DNA of 64,000 nucleotides from Salinisphaera sp. G21_0 (lineage in GTDB: Bacteria > Pseudomonadota > Gammaproteobacteria > Pseudomonadales > Endozoicomonadaceae). The position numbers were made by a program, and so were the translations under genes. The notes under the pieces were generated by a model. The model worked only from the letters and a program-made list of their open reading frames with translations. It did not search any database and was not told where the DNA came from. The stretch lies in the NCBI RefSeq assembly GCF_017744115.1, contig NZ_JAGHQW010000001.1:124001-188000 (forward strand), read 5' to 3'. Below, piece after piece: positions 37,781 through 47,086 of this stretch. Each line of letters begins with the position of its first letter. The stretch's first letter is position 1.

Positions 37781-38031
37781 TGTGATGACTACCTCTGGGA
37801 TATCATTTGCCGTGAAAAATATTTTGCGTAACCATTTTTCATCCCTGAGGGTGGTGCAAAATATTTTCACGCGCCATGGGCATTTGTTATTTGTTTCTAT
37901 GGCAACGGATTAAGGCATTTACTATAGGCCAGATTAACTTAATATTCTGTCAAACTTAGCGCTCTTCTGGTTATTTATTCCGTCGAATTGTCGGATACCG
38001 GGGGGGGGGAAATAAAACGGTCGGTTTTCAA

Positions 38032-38565
38032 CTATAAAATGGCCAGGGCATGTTCAATGGCGCTGTCCGCTTCATGCTGCCAGTTTAACTGTCCATTCTG
38101 GAATTTGCCTATTCGGCCATAGAGAATATCGGAGTCAACAACCACCAGTTGATCCTCGCATGAATCCAGGGCTGGATGGCAACTGAGCTCTATGGTCTGC
38201 TGCATTAAGTGCGTGAGCTGCCCGGGTTGTAATGCAGATGATGACAGTACTGGCATAGAACGTTGTACGAACAGGGCGCACCGGTCTGTTACCAGGTAGT
38301 AATGCACAGCCCTGGAGTTAAATCCGTGGCCACTTAAACCATACATAACATAATCAGATGGCCACTGTTTCAGCAACTGCTCAAGATGAGCTTCAAGGTG
38401 ATACAGGGGGATTTCCGTCAGACATGAACCAAAAGCGTAGTCTGAGAGTGGCATTAAATACTCAGAGAGTGCTTTGGGTACCGGAGGGAAAGGAACACCA
38501 GGCGCTTCCAGGTTCACGGCAATATCAGCAAGTGAGAGGGTAGCCATTGGGTTTTGTGCATTCAT
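38032..38565 (-). CDS. Hypothetical protein, possible secretion chaperone-like
   Basis: A 177-residue mixed alpha/beta protein not recognised. It has a proline-rich segment near residues 20-35 (LEAPGVPFPPVPKALSEYL), then VMYGLSGHGFNSRAVHYYLV and CEDQLVVVDSDILYGRIGKF. Size, slight acidity and a position directly downstream of a large effector-like gene (33 bp apart, same strand) would fit a class I type III chaperone, but type III chaperone genes usually precede their effector and no motif proves it. The ATG has GGGGA six bases upstream. No signal peptide or membrane segment. Confidence 0.5.
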   Translation of the reverse strand: MNAQNPMATLSLADIAVNLEAPGVPFPPVPKALSEYLMPLSDYAFGSCLTEIPLYHLEAHLEQLLKQWPSDYVMYGLSGHGFNSRAVHYYLVTDRCALFVQRSMPVLSSSALQPGQLTHLMQQTIELSCHPALDSCEDQLVVVDSDILYGRIGKFQNGQLNWQHEADSAIEHALAIL

Positions 38566-38598
38566 AGATGATCCCCGTCGTTCATGGATGCTACCTTA

Positions 38599-41223
38599 TT
38601 AATATATGGTCGTGTAAAAATAGCTTCGGCTGGTAGCATACCTCTGATTCACTTCATCATTACTCAGCAGTTTATTTCTCCATAAATAACTTCTGACAAT
38701 ATTGCTTTCCCGATCAGACAGTGGTTCATTTGACTGATATTTACTGAGAATAGGCTGGATACGACTCTCTTCTTCCTTAAGGGCCTTCCGCTCTTTGTTG
38801 ACAATGTCGTGCATTGGCAGAGTGAGAAACCCGATAGCGGGTTCGTTAGTCGTAGGGTCACGCCACGATTCCCAATCATCGACTATCCGCCCGGCAAAGA
38901 ATAATGCCTGACTGTGTTGCTGAATCAGGAATATTCGCTGCCTCAGAGCGTTTTTAACATTCAGATCGAAGCAGGCTGGTAGTGATTCACACAACAATTC
39001 TACATCAAGCTTCTGTAAACGATCATAAGACTTGCGGGTCATCAGCCGGGGATAACCGACGCGGCATCCTTTACGCCATTCAGCGTTTCTACTGTCAGCG
39101 GATGGCGCAATGATGTCTCTGAACGGGTAAAGACAGGTATCGTTATCAATACCCGTTACCCGGCCAGTCCCATAGTCTATGAAGTAATTACCATCATGTC
39201 GGTCTGGTTGGGCACAAATGGCATCTAACAGCTCAAGGTCAGCCAGGCCACTGAATATTTTGTTTTTGATTTCCCAGTTGTCCTCCTTATCAATCAGTTC
39301 CTGATGGCCCAGTTTTTTCTCTTGTTTAGGACCGGTACTGGCACGTACACTGGTCTCGGCTGATGTTCCGGAAGCCAGTTCCATCTCCAGTCCAATCTGG
39401 TGGTTATGTTCGCAAAATGACATATCGGGCATCACGTTCATGCCCAGCAGGCGGGCAATCTCGCCGGTGGCCAGATTTCTGGCCGTAAGATTTGGATGAT
39501 CCCTATCGTGGTACAACTCCGGGGAGATGATTTTTCTCCAGTCTGAGGTGTCAACGGCCTGTTCAGGTTTGAACACCCGCTTTACTGTGTCATTTCCGGT
39601 TTTATAGGATAACAGATATACCGTATTCTCCTTCCCACTACCCAGTTTCCGGGGAGGGTTGTCACGATCCAGAAGTCGGTCGGTCCATCGACCGGGAAGG
39701 GTGAGTTCATCGTTCAGATCATAGCCAACCCGCTTGAACTCCATTGCCGCCTGCCAGCTGATTTTTCCGGCAATAGACGTTAATGCCGGTGAGTCTAATA
39801 CCTGAAAAAGCAGCAGTTGGTCATTTCTGAGCTCGGTGATTTTATGTTCTAAAATCATGGGTTCTGACTGGTCTGGATGATGACGGTGCTTATGGGTTAT
39901 TTTGCTTATTTCATTCCGGATTTTTTTATTACTGGTTAGAATCTGCTTCGCTTCCTGTTCTGCTGCTGTCTGTTCAGTGGGTATTTCCCGGGTTAACTGC
40001 TGCTCATAGCGATTGATCATGCGGTAAGCTCGCAGCTCTCCAGCATCATTCTTTTTTTCAGGTAATGGTCTGGTTACTTGATTATGGGCAGATAAATAGA
40101 GCAGTTGTTTCTGGGTAACAGCGGGTTGGTTGAAACGTTCCGTGACCCGTTCTTGAATAGCCTGTTTCCTTATGGCCAGCTGCTTTGGTGTTAACTGACC
40201 GGGTTTAACTGACTGGTTATAGGCTGACAGTTGCTCACGGGCGTGGATGATCTCCCGCCTGATGCAATCAGGTTTTACCAGTTCCAGTTCGCCACGCTTT
40301 TGCAGGTTTCGGATATGGCTGTGAAGCAAGGCAAGATCTTTGGGAACCCCTCTGGCTATATCAGCTTCTGCCTGGTGCCACTCTTTTTTTACCAGGGCCT
40401 CCAGGCGGTTCGCATAATGCTTGCTCTGTGGTTCTTTTCTGCGTTCCGCAATAATGGTTACACCCTGACCAAATGGGTTGGTCAATACCCTGGTATCCAG
40501 ACCGGGAAATAACTCCGCCGAGCCAATTCCGGGGTCCAGGGTGGACGGATATTCAAGAACTGCAGCAGGTCTTTTTCCCTGATATACACTGAGCACCTGC
40601 TGTTCTCGGGATTGTAGCTCGGACCGATCAAGCCATTGGTAATCGCAGCTTTTCGAAACCGGGTGTCTTGTCTGCTCTGCAATGATTGTTTTATAAGCCT
40701 GGCTGGGTTTCACCACCGCGACGATTGGTAGCCGCGGATTAAGCCCGGGCGTTTGCCCCATAACCCGGGGACAAGCCTTACCTTCCTGAATTAATACGAC
40801 ATCAACCCACTGTTGATCTTCTTTGCTCAGGAATTGATCGAGCCATGCATTATCATTCAAAGTATCGGTATCGACCTCTATCCATGATGGCAGCGGCTTG
40901 ATGCAGGCACCCTTAAATGCATTACTGAGTCTTAATGTGACAACGGTTCGATCTATGGGCTTGCTTACCGCTGTATTGGGTGCGTCAGAGAAACCCGCAG
41001 AGGTTAACTGTTCGGGCCTTGTCGCTGGCTTTGTCAGACAGTTATCAGTGACCACTTGACCGATAGTGCGTTGTTCAAGACTGGTAAAACAGGTATCAGG
41101 TTCAGAGACCATAGAACTGAGTGTTTGCGGCGCAACCGGAGGTGCCTTTGCAAAGTCTTTTTTAACCTCGACCGGGGGCTGTTTCTCTGAAGGGTAACCT
41201 GGAGGTATCACAGGAGTCTCCAT
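38599..41223 (-). CDS. Large protein with atypical (PI3/4K- or HipA-like) kinase domain, putative effector
   Basis: An 874-residue protein. Residues 1-280 are Pro/Thr-rich without known domain. Residues 280-470 are charged helices (possible coiled coil). Residues 520-780 form an atypical kinase: glycine loop KLGSGKENTVYLLSY (526-540), candidate lysines in VKRVFKPEQ (548-554), NLTARNLATGEIARLLGMNV, catalytic loop CAQPDRHDGNYF (Asp674, Asn679), and metal-binding GIDNDTCLYPF (Asp693, Asp695). The D.H.GN and ID.D spacing resembles PI4-kinase/HipA/FAM20-type folds, not Hanks kinases. It could phosphorylate a lipid or protein, or transfer AMP. The predicted start ATG has a weak AGG. The 177-residue gene follows 33 bp later. 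Confidence 0.65.
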   Translation of the reverse strand: METPVIPPGYPSEKQPPVEVKKDFAKAPPVAPQTLSSMVSEPDTCFTSLEQRTIGQVVTDNCLTKPATRPEQLTSAGFSDAPNTAVSKPIDRTVVTLRLSNAFKGACIKPLPSWIEVDTDTLNDNAWLDQFLSKEDQQWVDVVLIQEGKACPRVMGQTPGLNPRLPIVAVVKPSQAYKTIIAEQTRHPVSKSCDYQWLDRSELQSREQQVLSVYQGKRPAAVLEYPSTLDPGIGSAELFPGLDTRVLTNPFGQGVTIIAERRKEPQSKHYANRLEALVKKEWHQAEADIARGVPKDLALLHSHIRNLQKRGELELVKPDCIRREIIHAREQLSAYNQSVKPGQLTPKQLAIRKQAIQERVTERFNQPAVTQKQLLYLSAHNQVTRPLPEKKNDAGELRAYRMINRYEQQLTREIPTEQTAAEQEAKQILTSNKKIRNEISKITHKHRHHPDQSEPMILEHKITELRNDQLLLFQVLDSPALTSIAGKISWQAAMEFKRVGYDLNDELTLPGRWTDRLLDRDNPPRKLGSGKENTVYLLSYKTGNDTVKRVFKPEQAVDTSDWRKIISPELYHDRDHPNLTARNLATGEIARLLGMNVMPDMSFCEHNHQIGLEMELASGTSAETSVRASTGPKQEKKLGHQELIDKEDNWEIKNKIFSGLADLELLDAICAQPDRHDGNYFIDYGTGRVTGIDNDTCLYPFRDIIAPSADSRNAEWRKGCRVGYPRLMTRKSYDRLQKLDVELLCESLPACFDLNVKNALRQRIFLIQQHSQALFFAGRIVDDWESWRDPTTNEPAIGFLTLPMHDIVNKERKALKEEESRIQPILSKYQSNEPLSDRESNIVRSYLWRNKLLSNDEVNQRYATSRSYFYTTIY

Positions 41224-41554
41224 GACCTATGACTGACAAATCCACCTATCGGCTGTTAACCCGGATATTTCATAAAGGCAGTAAAAGCTACTTTAGTATT
41301 ACTTCCAGGCGCCACACAGGACGTTATTCCTTTTTACTGAAAATCCTGCTGTATCGGCGTTATCGAGAACCGCTCACCTCGCCTGCTCTTTACAAATCCT
41401 AACAAACCGATCCATAACGCTACCGACTTATACGCGCTATCTCTTTCCCGGGCTTTGGCTTTTGGATAAGCTACTCCGTTATTCATACAGACGGGCTCAT
41501 GACTGGTACTAAGCCCCTGGTTTTCGAAGCGGATTTCACTTGTTGGGGACAACG
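41224..41554. other. Divergent intergenic region upstream of fabV
   Basis: 331 bp between the kinase-like gene and fabV, which must contain both promoters. I see no clear -35/-10 and no gene. A minus-strand open frame across it looks non-coding. Confidence 0.3.
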
Positions 41555-42757
41555 ATGATCATTAAACCAAGGATTCGTGGATTTATCTGCACAACCACTC
41601 ACCCGGTAGGTTGTGAAGCCAATGTAAAGGAACAGATTGCTTACACCCGGTCACTGGGTCCCGTAGCCAATGGCCCCAAGAAAGTGCTGGTGATCGGTGC
41701 TTCCAGCGGTTATGGACTGGCTTCCCGTATCACCGCAGCTTTTGGTTCCGGTGCGGCCACCATTGGCGTGTTCTTTGAAAAGCCGGCCACTGAAAGCAAG
41801 CCGGGAACAGCGGGCTGGCACAATTCTGCGGCCTTTGATCAGCTGGCCCACGAAGCTGGCCTCTACGCCAAAAGTCTGAATGGCGATGCCTTCAGCCACG
41901 CAGCAAAAGAAAAGACCATTGAGTTGATCAGGCAGGATCTTGGCCAGGTGGATATGGTGGTTTACTCGCTGGCATCACCCGTGCGAAAACTGCCGGATAC
42001 TGGCGAGGTGATTCGCTCGGTACTGAAGCCGATGGGTGAGCCATATCGCGCTACCGCAGTGGATACCAACAAAGATGCATTGTTTGAAGCGACGGTGGAA
42101 CCGGCCACTGACGCAGAGGTGGCAGCAACGGTTACGGTCATGGGGGGGCAGGACTGGGAACTGTGGATGAATGCGCTGTCTGCTGCGGGCGTTCTGGCAG
42201 AAGGCTGCAAAACAGTGGCCTACAGCTATATTGGTACGGAACTGACCTGGCCGATCTATTGGGATGGTGCCCTGGGTGAAGCCAAGAAAGACCTGGACCG
42301 TACAGCCCATGCCATCGATGATTCGATGAAATCAATCCACGGTTCCGCCAATATCGCGGTACTGAAGAGTGTGGTCACTCAGGCCAGTTCAGCGATTCCT
42401 GTTATGCCCCTTTATATCTCCATGGTTTTCAAGAAAATGCGGGAAGAGGGCGTTCACGAAGGGTGTATCGAACAAATCAACCGTATGTTCCGTGAGCGCC
42501 TTTACCGTAGTGATGGTGCGGCTCCGGCAGTGGATGACAGTAACCGGCTTCGCCTTGATGACCTGGAGCTGAGAGAAGATATTCAGAAGCATTGCCAGGA
42601 GATCTGGCCACAGCTGACCAATGACAATCTGGCTGAGCTGACCGATTACACCCTCTATAAAGATGAGTTTCTGAAGTTGTTTGGTTTCGGTGTTGAGGGT
42701 GTGGATTATGATGCTGATGTGAATCCCCTGGTGCCTTTTGAGGTGATTGATATCTGA
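41555..42757 (+). CDS. fabV: Enoyl-ACP/trans-2-enoyl-CoA reductase FabV
   Basis: A 400-residue NADH-dependent enoyl reductase of the last step of the fatty-acid elongation cycle. The start [19 protein letters not shown] and the dinucleotide motif [17 protein letters not shown] are family signatures. The FabV catalytic Y-x8-K is seen as [10 protein letters not shown] (about residues 235-244), preceded by [12 protein letters not shown]. FabV enzymes are naturally poorly inhibited by triclosan, unlike FabI. The ATG at 41555 has TTGGGGA at suitable spacing. A hairpin at 42862-42879 follows the gene. Confidence 0.95.
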   Translation: MIIKPRIRGFICTTTHPVGCEANVKEQIAYTRSLGPVANGPKKVLVIGASSGYGLASRITAAFGSGAATIGVFFEKPATESKPGTAGWHNSAAFDQLAHEAGLYAKSLNGDAFSHAAKEKTIELIRQDLGQVDMVVYSLASPVRKLPDTGEVIRSVLKPMGEPYRATAVDTNKDALFEATVEPATDAEVAATVTVMGGQDWELWMNALSAAGVLAEGCKTVAYSYIGTELTWPIYWDGALGEAKKDLDRTAHAIDDSMKSIHGSANIAVLKSVVTQASSAIPVMPLYISMVFKKMREEGVHEGCIEQINRMFRERLYRSDGAAPAVDDSNRLRLDDLELREDIQKHCQEIWPQLTNDNLAELTDYTLYKDEFLKLFGFGVEGVDYDADVNPLVPFEVIDI

Positions 42758-42861
42758 CAGGTCGATCAGAAAGGCAGGGATGCCTCTGCTTTAGAATACC
42801 TGAGATATCAGTGCATAAGTTATATGGGGATGTCCGTCAAGGGTGCCACTGCTTCAGACTG

Positions 42862-42879
42862 CGCCGGAAAGCTCCGGCG
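42862..42879. terminator. Hairpin between convergent fabV and speG
   Basis: CGCCGGA/TCCGGCG, a 7-bp GC-rich stem with a 4-base loop, lies between the two convergent stops. T-runs on either side are poor. Confidence 0.4.
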
Positions 42880-42908
42880 TGTGCGTTGTTAAAAACCAGC
42901 CGCATCTA

Positions 42909-43457
42909 TCAAGGGGGTGAGGGACGTGTTTTGTCCAGATAGTCCCTCTGCAGAATGTACATTCTTAATGCATCACAGTATTGGCCATTGGTGAAATATT
43001 CCTGAATCATTCGACCTTCTTCAATAAAGCCGGTTTGTTGATAAAGGTGAATGGCTTTCTCATTATCAACGGCCACTACCAGATACACTTTGTTCAGGTT
43101 GAGTATGGTAAAGGCGTAGTCCAGGGCCGATTTGATCAAGACACGGGCATGACCTTTCCCCTGATGCCCTGGCGCAATAATGATCTGGAATTCTGCCTTG
43201 CGATGCACATAGTCCATTTCGATCAGCTCTACCAGGCCGATGGATTCTGCTTCGTTATTTTCAGTGGCCGTAAGCTCAGCAACAAAACGGCGTTCGGTAT
43301 TGTCATGGATATGCTTGCCATAAAGGTCTTCCAGTTCATCGAAAGACTCATAGGGCTCTTCAAACCAGTAGGACATAATACTGCGGTTATTATTAAGAGA
43401 GTGCACAAACCGCAGGTCTTTCTTTTCCAGTGCTCTCAGTCGGATACTGCTTTTCAT
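42909..43457 (-). CDS. speG: Spermidine N1-acetyltransferase
   Basis: A 182-residue GNAT acetyltransferase. It follows E. coli SpeG almost block for block: IRLRALEKKDLRFVHSLNNN, MSYWFEEPYESFDELEDLY, KHIHDNTERRFVAE, VHRKAEFQIIIAPGHQGKGH (acetyl-CoA loop Q-x-x-G-x-G/A), NLNKVYLVVAVDNEKAIHLY and EYFTNGQYCDALRM. It detoxifies polyamines by acetylation. It stands alone, convergent with fabV. Confidence 0.93.
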   Translation of the reverse strand: MKSSIRLRALEKKDLRFVHSLNNNRSIMSYWFEEPYESFDELEDLYGKHIHDNTERRFVAELTATENNEAESIGLVELIEMDYVHRKAEFQIIIAPGHQGKGHARVLIKSALDYAFTILNLNKVYLVVAVDNEKAIHLYQQTGFIEEGRMIQEYFTNGQYCDALRMYILQRDYLDKTRPSPP

Positions 43458-43797
43458 CCGGTAATTCCATCAGTCAGAGATCGACTCTGTATATCAATAA
43501 GACTTCTATCCCCTGTATCAGAGTGCAGAAGTCTCGGTATTCTACGTGAGCGTAAGGGTAAATGACTATCTTATTTTTTTAATGAGTTGTGCGTTTAAGC
43601 AGTTATTTCATGCCATCTGTTTGCTGGAGTCATCATCGTCCCTGGCTATTAATAGTCGGTAAAGAATTGCCTGTTTCAGTTTTGCCCTGATGTCGTTTTC
43701 TGCTATCAATAAAGCTATGATACAAAGAGACAGTAAAAACAGTGACCACTGTCCTGCAAATCAGAAAGAATAAATTACAGAAAAAGCGAGTTTCACT

Positions 43798-44985
43798 ATG
43801 TCTTCTGCACCTGACCCGTCACAGGAAAACATTGTTATTGTTTCCGCTGCCCGCACCCCAATGGGTGGCTTTCAGGGTAACCTGTCGTCTATGACAGCGG
43901 TTGACCTGGGTACTATTGCGATCCAGTCAGCACTGGAGCGGGCAAGTGTTGCTCCAGAGGATGTATCAGAAGTACTGATGGGCTGTGTATTGCCAGCAGG
44001 TACCGGCCAGGGGCCTGCCCGTCAGTCGGCACTGCATGCCGGTATTCCAGACCATGTCCCGGCCACTACAGTGAACAAAATCTGTGGTTCCGGTATGAAA
44101 ACGGTGATGCTGGGAGCAACCCAGCTGAAAACCGGTGAAGCCGATCTGGTGGTGGCCGGTGGTATGGAAAGTATGACCAATGCCCCTTATCTGCTGGATA
44201 AAGCCAGGGGAGGGATGCGACTGGGTCACGGCCAGGTCAAGGATCATATGTTCACCGATGGTCTGGAGGATGCTTACCAGGGCGTGGCCATGGGGGTCTT
44301 TGCCCAGGCAACCGCTGATCGCTTTGGCCTGAGCCGTGAGGCTATGGACGACTATGCCCTTGCTTCTCTGGAGCGGGCCAGCAAAGCGATCAGTTCTGGT
44401 GCGTTTGCTGAAGAAATTGTGCCGGTTGAAACCCGTAAAGGGCTGGTTGATATTGATGAACAGCCGGGCAAAGCCAGGCCGGAGAAAATCCGTCAGTTAC
44501 GTCCGGCCTTTAGCAAAGACGGCACGGTTACAGCGGCAAACTCCAGCTCTATTTCCGATGGTGCAGCGGCGCTCGTGTTAATACGTGAAAGTGATGCAAC
44601 AGCGCAGGGCTTACAACCTCTGGCAAGAATTATTGGCTACCAAAGCCATGCTCAGAAGCCTGAAGAATTTACCATTGCTCCGGTAGACTGCATCCGTAAG
44701 CTACTGAAAAAAACTAACTGGCAGGCCAGTGATGTAGACCTGTTTGAAGTGAACGAGGCGTTTGCCGTAGTGGCCATGATGGCCATTCGTGAACTGCGTC
44801 TGGATCATGATAAGGTCAACATTCATGGTGGTGCCTGCGCACTTGGTCATCCCCTGGGAGCCAGCGGTGCCCGCATTCTGGTAACGCTGTTGCATGCCCT
44901 GAAAAAGACCGGCGGCACCAAAGGAATTGCTTCACTCTGTATTGGTGGAGGAGAAGCTACCGCCATCGCGGTTGAGATGTTATAA
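43798..44985 (+). CDS. Acetyl-CoA C-acetyltransferase (thiolase)
   Basis: A 395-residue thiolase II family enzyme. The nucleophilic cysteine lies in VNKICGSGMKTVMLGA (about residue 93). The conserved VAGGMESMTNAPYLLDKARG, EVNEAFAVV, NIHGGACALGHPLGASGARI with the catalytic histidine, and the second cysteine in ASLCIGGGEA are all present. It condenses or cleaves acetoacetyl-CoA or similar short 3-ketoacyl-CoA. It precedes a valine-catabolism operon by 111 bp, and its own role could be in isoleucine/ketone-body breakdown or biosynthetic. Confidence 0.93.
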   Translation: MSSAPDPSQENIVIVSAARTPMGGFQGNLSSMTAVDLGTIAIQSALERASVAPEDVSEVLMGCVLPAGTGQGPARQSALHAGIPDHVPATTVNKICGSGMKTVMLGATQLKTGEADLVVAGGMESMTNAPYLLDKARGGMRLGHGQVKDHMFTDGLEDAYQGVAMGVFAQATADRFGLSREAMDDYALASLERASKAISSGAFAEEIVPVETRKGLVDIDEQPGKARPEKIRQLRPAFSKDGTVTAANSSSISDGAAALVLIRESDATAQGLQPLARIIGYQSHAQKPEEFTIAPVDCIRKLLKKTNWQASDVDLFEVNEAFAVVAMMAIRELRLDHDKVNIHGGACALGHPLGASGARILVTLLHALKKTGGTKGIASLCIGGGEATAIAVEML

Positions 44986-45034
44986 AAAAACACATGTCGA
45001 GTGCACCAACCTGGCGAACATGCGCTAACCATTA

Positions 45035-45096
45035 ATAAAAATGCCGCATGCCCCCAGGCCTCAAAAACAATATAAAACAAGAGGCGGCATTTTTAT
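45035..45096 (+). promoter_or_regulatory. Long inverted repeat abutting the acyl-CoA dehydrogenase start
   Basis: ATAAAAATGCCGC (45035-45047) and GCGGCATTTTTAT (45084-45096) are perfect 13-bp complements with a 36-base spacer. The second arm ends in TTTTTAT directly before the ATG at 45097 and overlaps the GAGG ribosome binding site. It could terminate thiolase transcription or mask initiation of the next gene. Confidence 0.55.
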
Positions 45097-46266
45097 ATGG
45101 ATTATAACTTTTCTGAACAGCAGATTGCTTTTTGTGATCTGGCCCGGCAATTTGCCGAGGCCGAATTGACCCCCCACGCAGCGCAGTGGGATCTTGATTG
45201 TCATTTCCCGGTTGATGTGATCAGGGCAGCGGGAGACCTCGGGTTCTGTGCCCTGTATACCCATGAGTCCATGGGAGGGCTGGGCCTGTCCAGGCTGGAT
45301 TCCCATATTGTTTTTGAACAGTTGGCCATGGGGTGTACGGCTACCACCGCCTATATCACCATTCATAATATGGTTACCTGGATGATCAGTGAGTTTGCTA
45401 CGGATCGGGTAAAGTCAGATTGGGGGGAAGGGCTGGTCAGTGGCAGCAGGCTGTCGTCCTATTGCCTTACCGAGCCCGGAGCGGGCAGTGACGCTGCATC
45501 GTTGACGACCAGCGCCGGGCGGGATGGCGATGAGTATGTGCTCAATGGCTCGAAAATATTTATTTCCGGGGCAGGAAGTACCGATCTGCTGCTGGTGATG
45601 GCAAGAACCGGCGAAGAAGGTCCGAAAGGCATTTCGGCCTTTGCCGTTCCCGCCAATCTGGCAGGCATCCAGTACGGCAAGAAGGAGGAAAAGATGGGCT
45701 GGAATGCCCAGCCAACCCGACTGATTTCATTTGACAATGTTCGTATACCCGCAGACCACCTGCTGGGCGCGGAAGGTCAGGGCTTCTCTTTTGCGATGAA
45801 GGGCCTGGATGGTGGTCGAATCAATATTGCCACCTGCTCCATAGGTACAGCGCAGCAGGCACTGAACACGGCGCGAGCCTATATGAAAGAGCGGAAGCAG
45901 TTTGGTCGTGAACTGGCTGGTTTCCAGGCCTTGCAGTTCAAGCTGGCGGATATGAATACCGAGCTGGTGGCTGCCCGGCAGATGGTTCGACTGGCAGCCT
46001 TCAAACTGGATCATCAGGATCCGGAAGCGACGGCATACTGTGCCATGGCTAAACGTTTTGCTACGGATATCGGGTTCCGGGTCTGTAACGAGGCCCTGCA
46101 GATTCATGGCGGTTATGGTTATATCAGGGATTACCCCCTGGAGCGACATGTGCGGGATACCCGGGTCCACCAGATTCTGGAGGGAACCAATGAAATTATG
46201 CGCTTGATTGTCGCCCGTCGTTTACTTTCCGAAAGCATTTCTCATACGGGTATGGAGTTACAGTGA
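45097..46266 (+). CDS. Acyl-CoA dehydrogenase, probably isobutyryl-CoA dehydrogenase
   Basis: A 389-residue FAD flavoenzyme. The start is MDYNFSEQQIAFCDLARQFA. The signature CLTEPGAGSDAASLTT, the FAD-binding region AFQALQFKLADMNTELVAAR, LQIHGGYGYIRDYPLERHVR and QILEGTNEIMRLIVARRLL follow the short-branched-chain acyl-CoA dehydrogenases, including the catalytic glutamate in EGTNE. The next genes encode an enoyl-CoA hydratase and 3-hydroxyisobutyrate dehydrogenase, which makes oxidation of isobutyryl-CoA from valine the likely role. It overlaps the next gene. Confidence 0.92.
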   Translation: MDYNFSEQQIAFCDLARQFAEAELTPHAAQWDLDCHFPVDVIRAAGDLGFCALYTHESMGGLGLSRLDSHIVFEQLAMGCTATTAYITIHNMVTWMISEFATDRVKSDWGEGLVSGSRLSSYCLTEPGAGSDAASLTTSAGRDGDEYVLNGSKIFISGAGSTDLLLVMARTGEEGPKGISAFAVPANLAGIQYGKKEEKMGWNAQPTRLISFDNVRIPADHLLGAEGQGFSFAMKGLDGGRINIATCSIGTAQQALNTARAYMKERKQFGRELAGFQALQFKLADMNTELVAARQMVRLAAFKLDHQDPEATAYCAMAKRFATDIGFRVCNEALQIHGGYGYIRDYPLERHVRDTRVHQILEGTNEIMRLIVARRLLSESISHTGMELQ

Positions 46267-46268
46267 TT

Positions 46269-47057
46269 ATGTCTGAGCTTATGTCTGAAAAGTTACGTCT
46301 CGCCTGTGAAGAACGTACCGCCATTCTCACCCTGGACAATCCTCCGGCAAATACCTGGACGCCAGAAAGTCTGGATGAGCTGGAGCAGATTATTCACCGG
46401 TTGAACCGCGAGTCTGATGTGATTGCCCTGGTGATCACTTCGGCTTCGGAGAAGTTCTTCAGTGCCGGCGCTGATCTAAAGCGATTTGATAACCTGACCC
46501 CGGAGGAAGCTCGCCCATTTGCTGAAAGCTTTGGCAGGGCTTTTGAAGCCCTCAGTAACTTTTCTGGGCTCAGCATTGCGGCCATCAACGGTTATGCCAT
46601 GGGCGGTGGGCTGGAAGTGGCACTGGCCTGTGACCTGCGTATTGCTGAACAGGGTGCCATTATGGCTCTGCCAGAAGCGTCGGTGGGGTTATTACCCTGT
46701 GCCGGCGGAACTCAGAACCTTACCCTGCTGGTGGGCGAAGCCTGGGCCAAGCGCATGATTCTCTGTGGCGAGAAAGTGACCGCAGAAAAAGCATTGGCGA
46801 TTGGACTGGTAGAGGAAATAGTGGACAGTGGTGAGAGTCTTGAACGGGCGAAAGCGCTTGCGGCCAATGCCGGAAACCAGAGTCCGGATGCCTTGAGGGC
46901 CTGCAAAAAGCTGATCCAGATGGGACGATCCGGATTTTCCAGAGATGCCTTGCCGGAGGAAAGGGAGCAGTTCCTGACGTTGTTCAATGGCAGGAATCAG
47001 CAGGAAGGCGTCAGTGCGTTTCTTGAGAAGCGCAAACCTGAGTGGCATTACGACTAA
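46269..47057 (+). CDS. Enoyl-CoA hydratase, valine-catabolism type
   Basis: A 262-residue crotonase-fold enzyme. It carries AILTLDNPPANTWTPESLDE, the oxyanion-hole SAGADLKRF, AINGYAMGGGLEVALACDLR, and PEASVGLLPCAGGTQNLTLL with a catalytic glutamate in the usual place. It probably hydrates methacrylyl-CoA between the dehydrogenase upstream and 3-hydroxyisobutyrate dehydrogenase downstream. A separate 3-hydroxyisobutyryl-CoA hydrolase is not in the window. The start could be the GTG at 46263 (overlapping the upstream TGA) or the ATG at 46269, which is taken here. Confidence 0.9.
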   Translation: MSELMSEKLRLACEERTAILTLDNPPANTWTPESLDELEQIIHRLNRESDVIALVITSASEKFFSAGADLKRFDNLTPEEARPFAESFGRAFEALSNFSGLSIAAINGYAMGGGLEVALACDLRIAEQGAIMALPEASVGLLPCAGGTQNLTLLVGEAWAKRMILCGEKVTAEKALAIGLVEEIVDSGESLERAKALAANAGNQSPDALRACKKLIQMGRSGFSRDALPEEREQFLTLFNGRNQQEGVSAFLEKRKPEWHYD

Positions 47058-47086
47058 TCCGGCTATTTTGAATAAGGATGATAATA

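Noticed and set aside
41334-41552. 72-codon minus-strand frame upstream of fabV
   Set aside because: No good start signal or recognised family, and it overlaps the region that must contain the fabV promoter.
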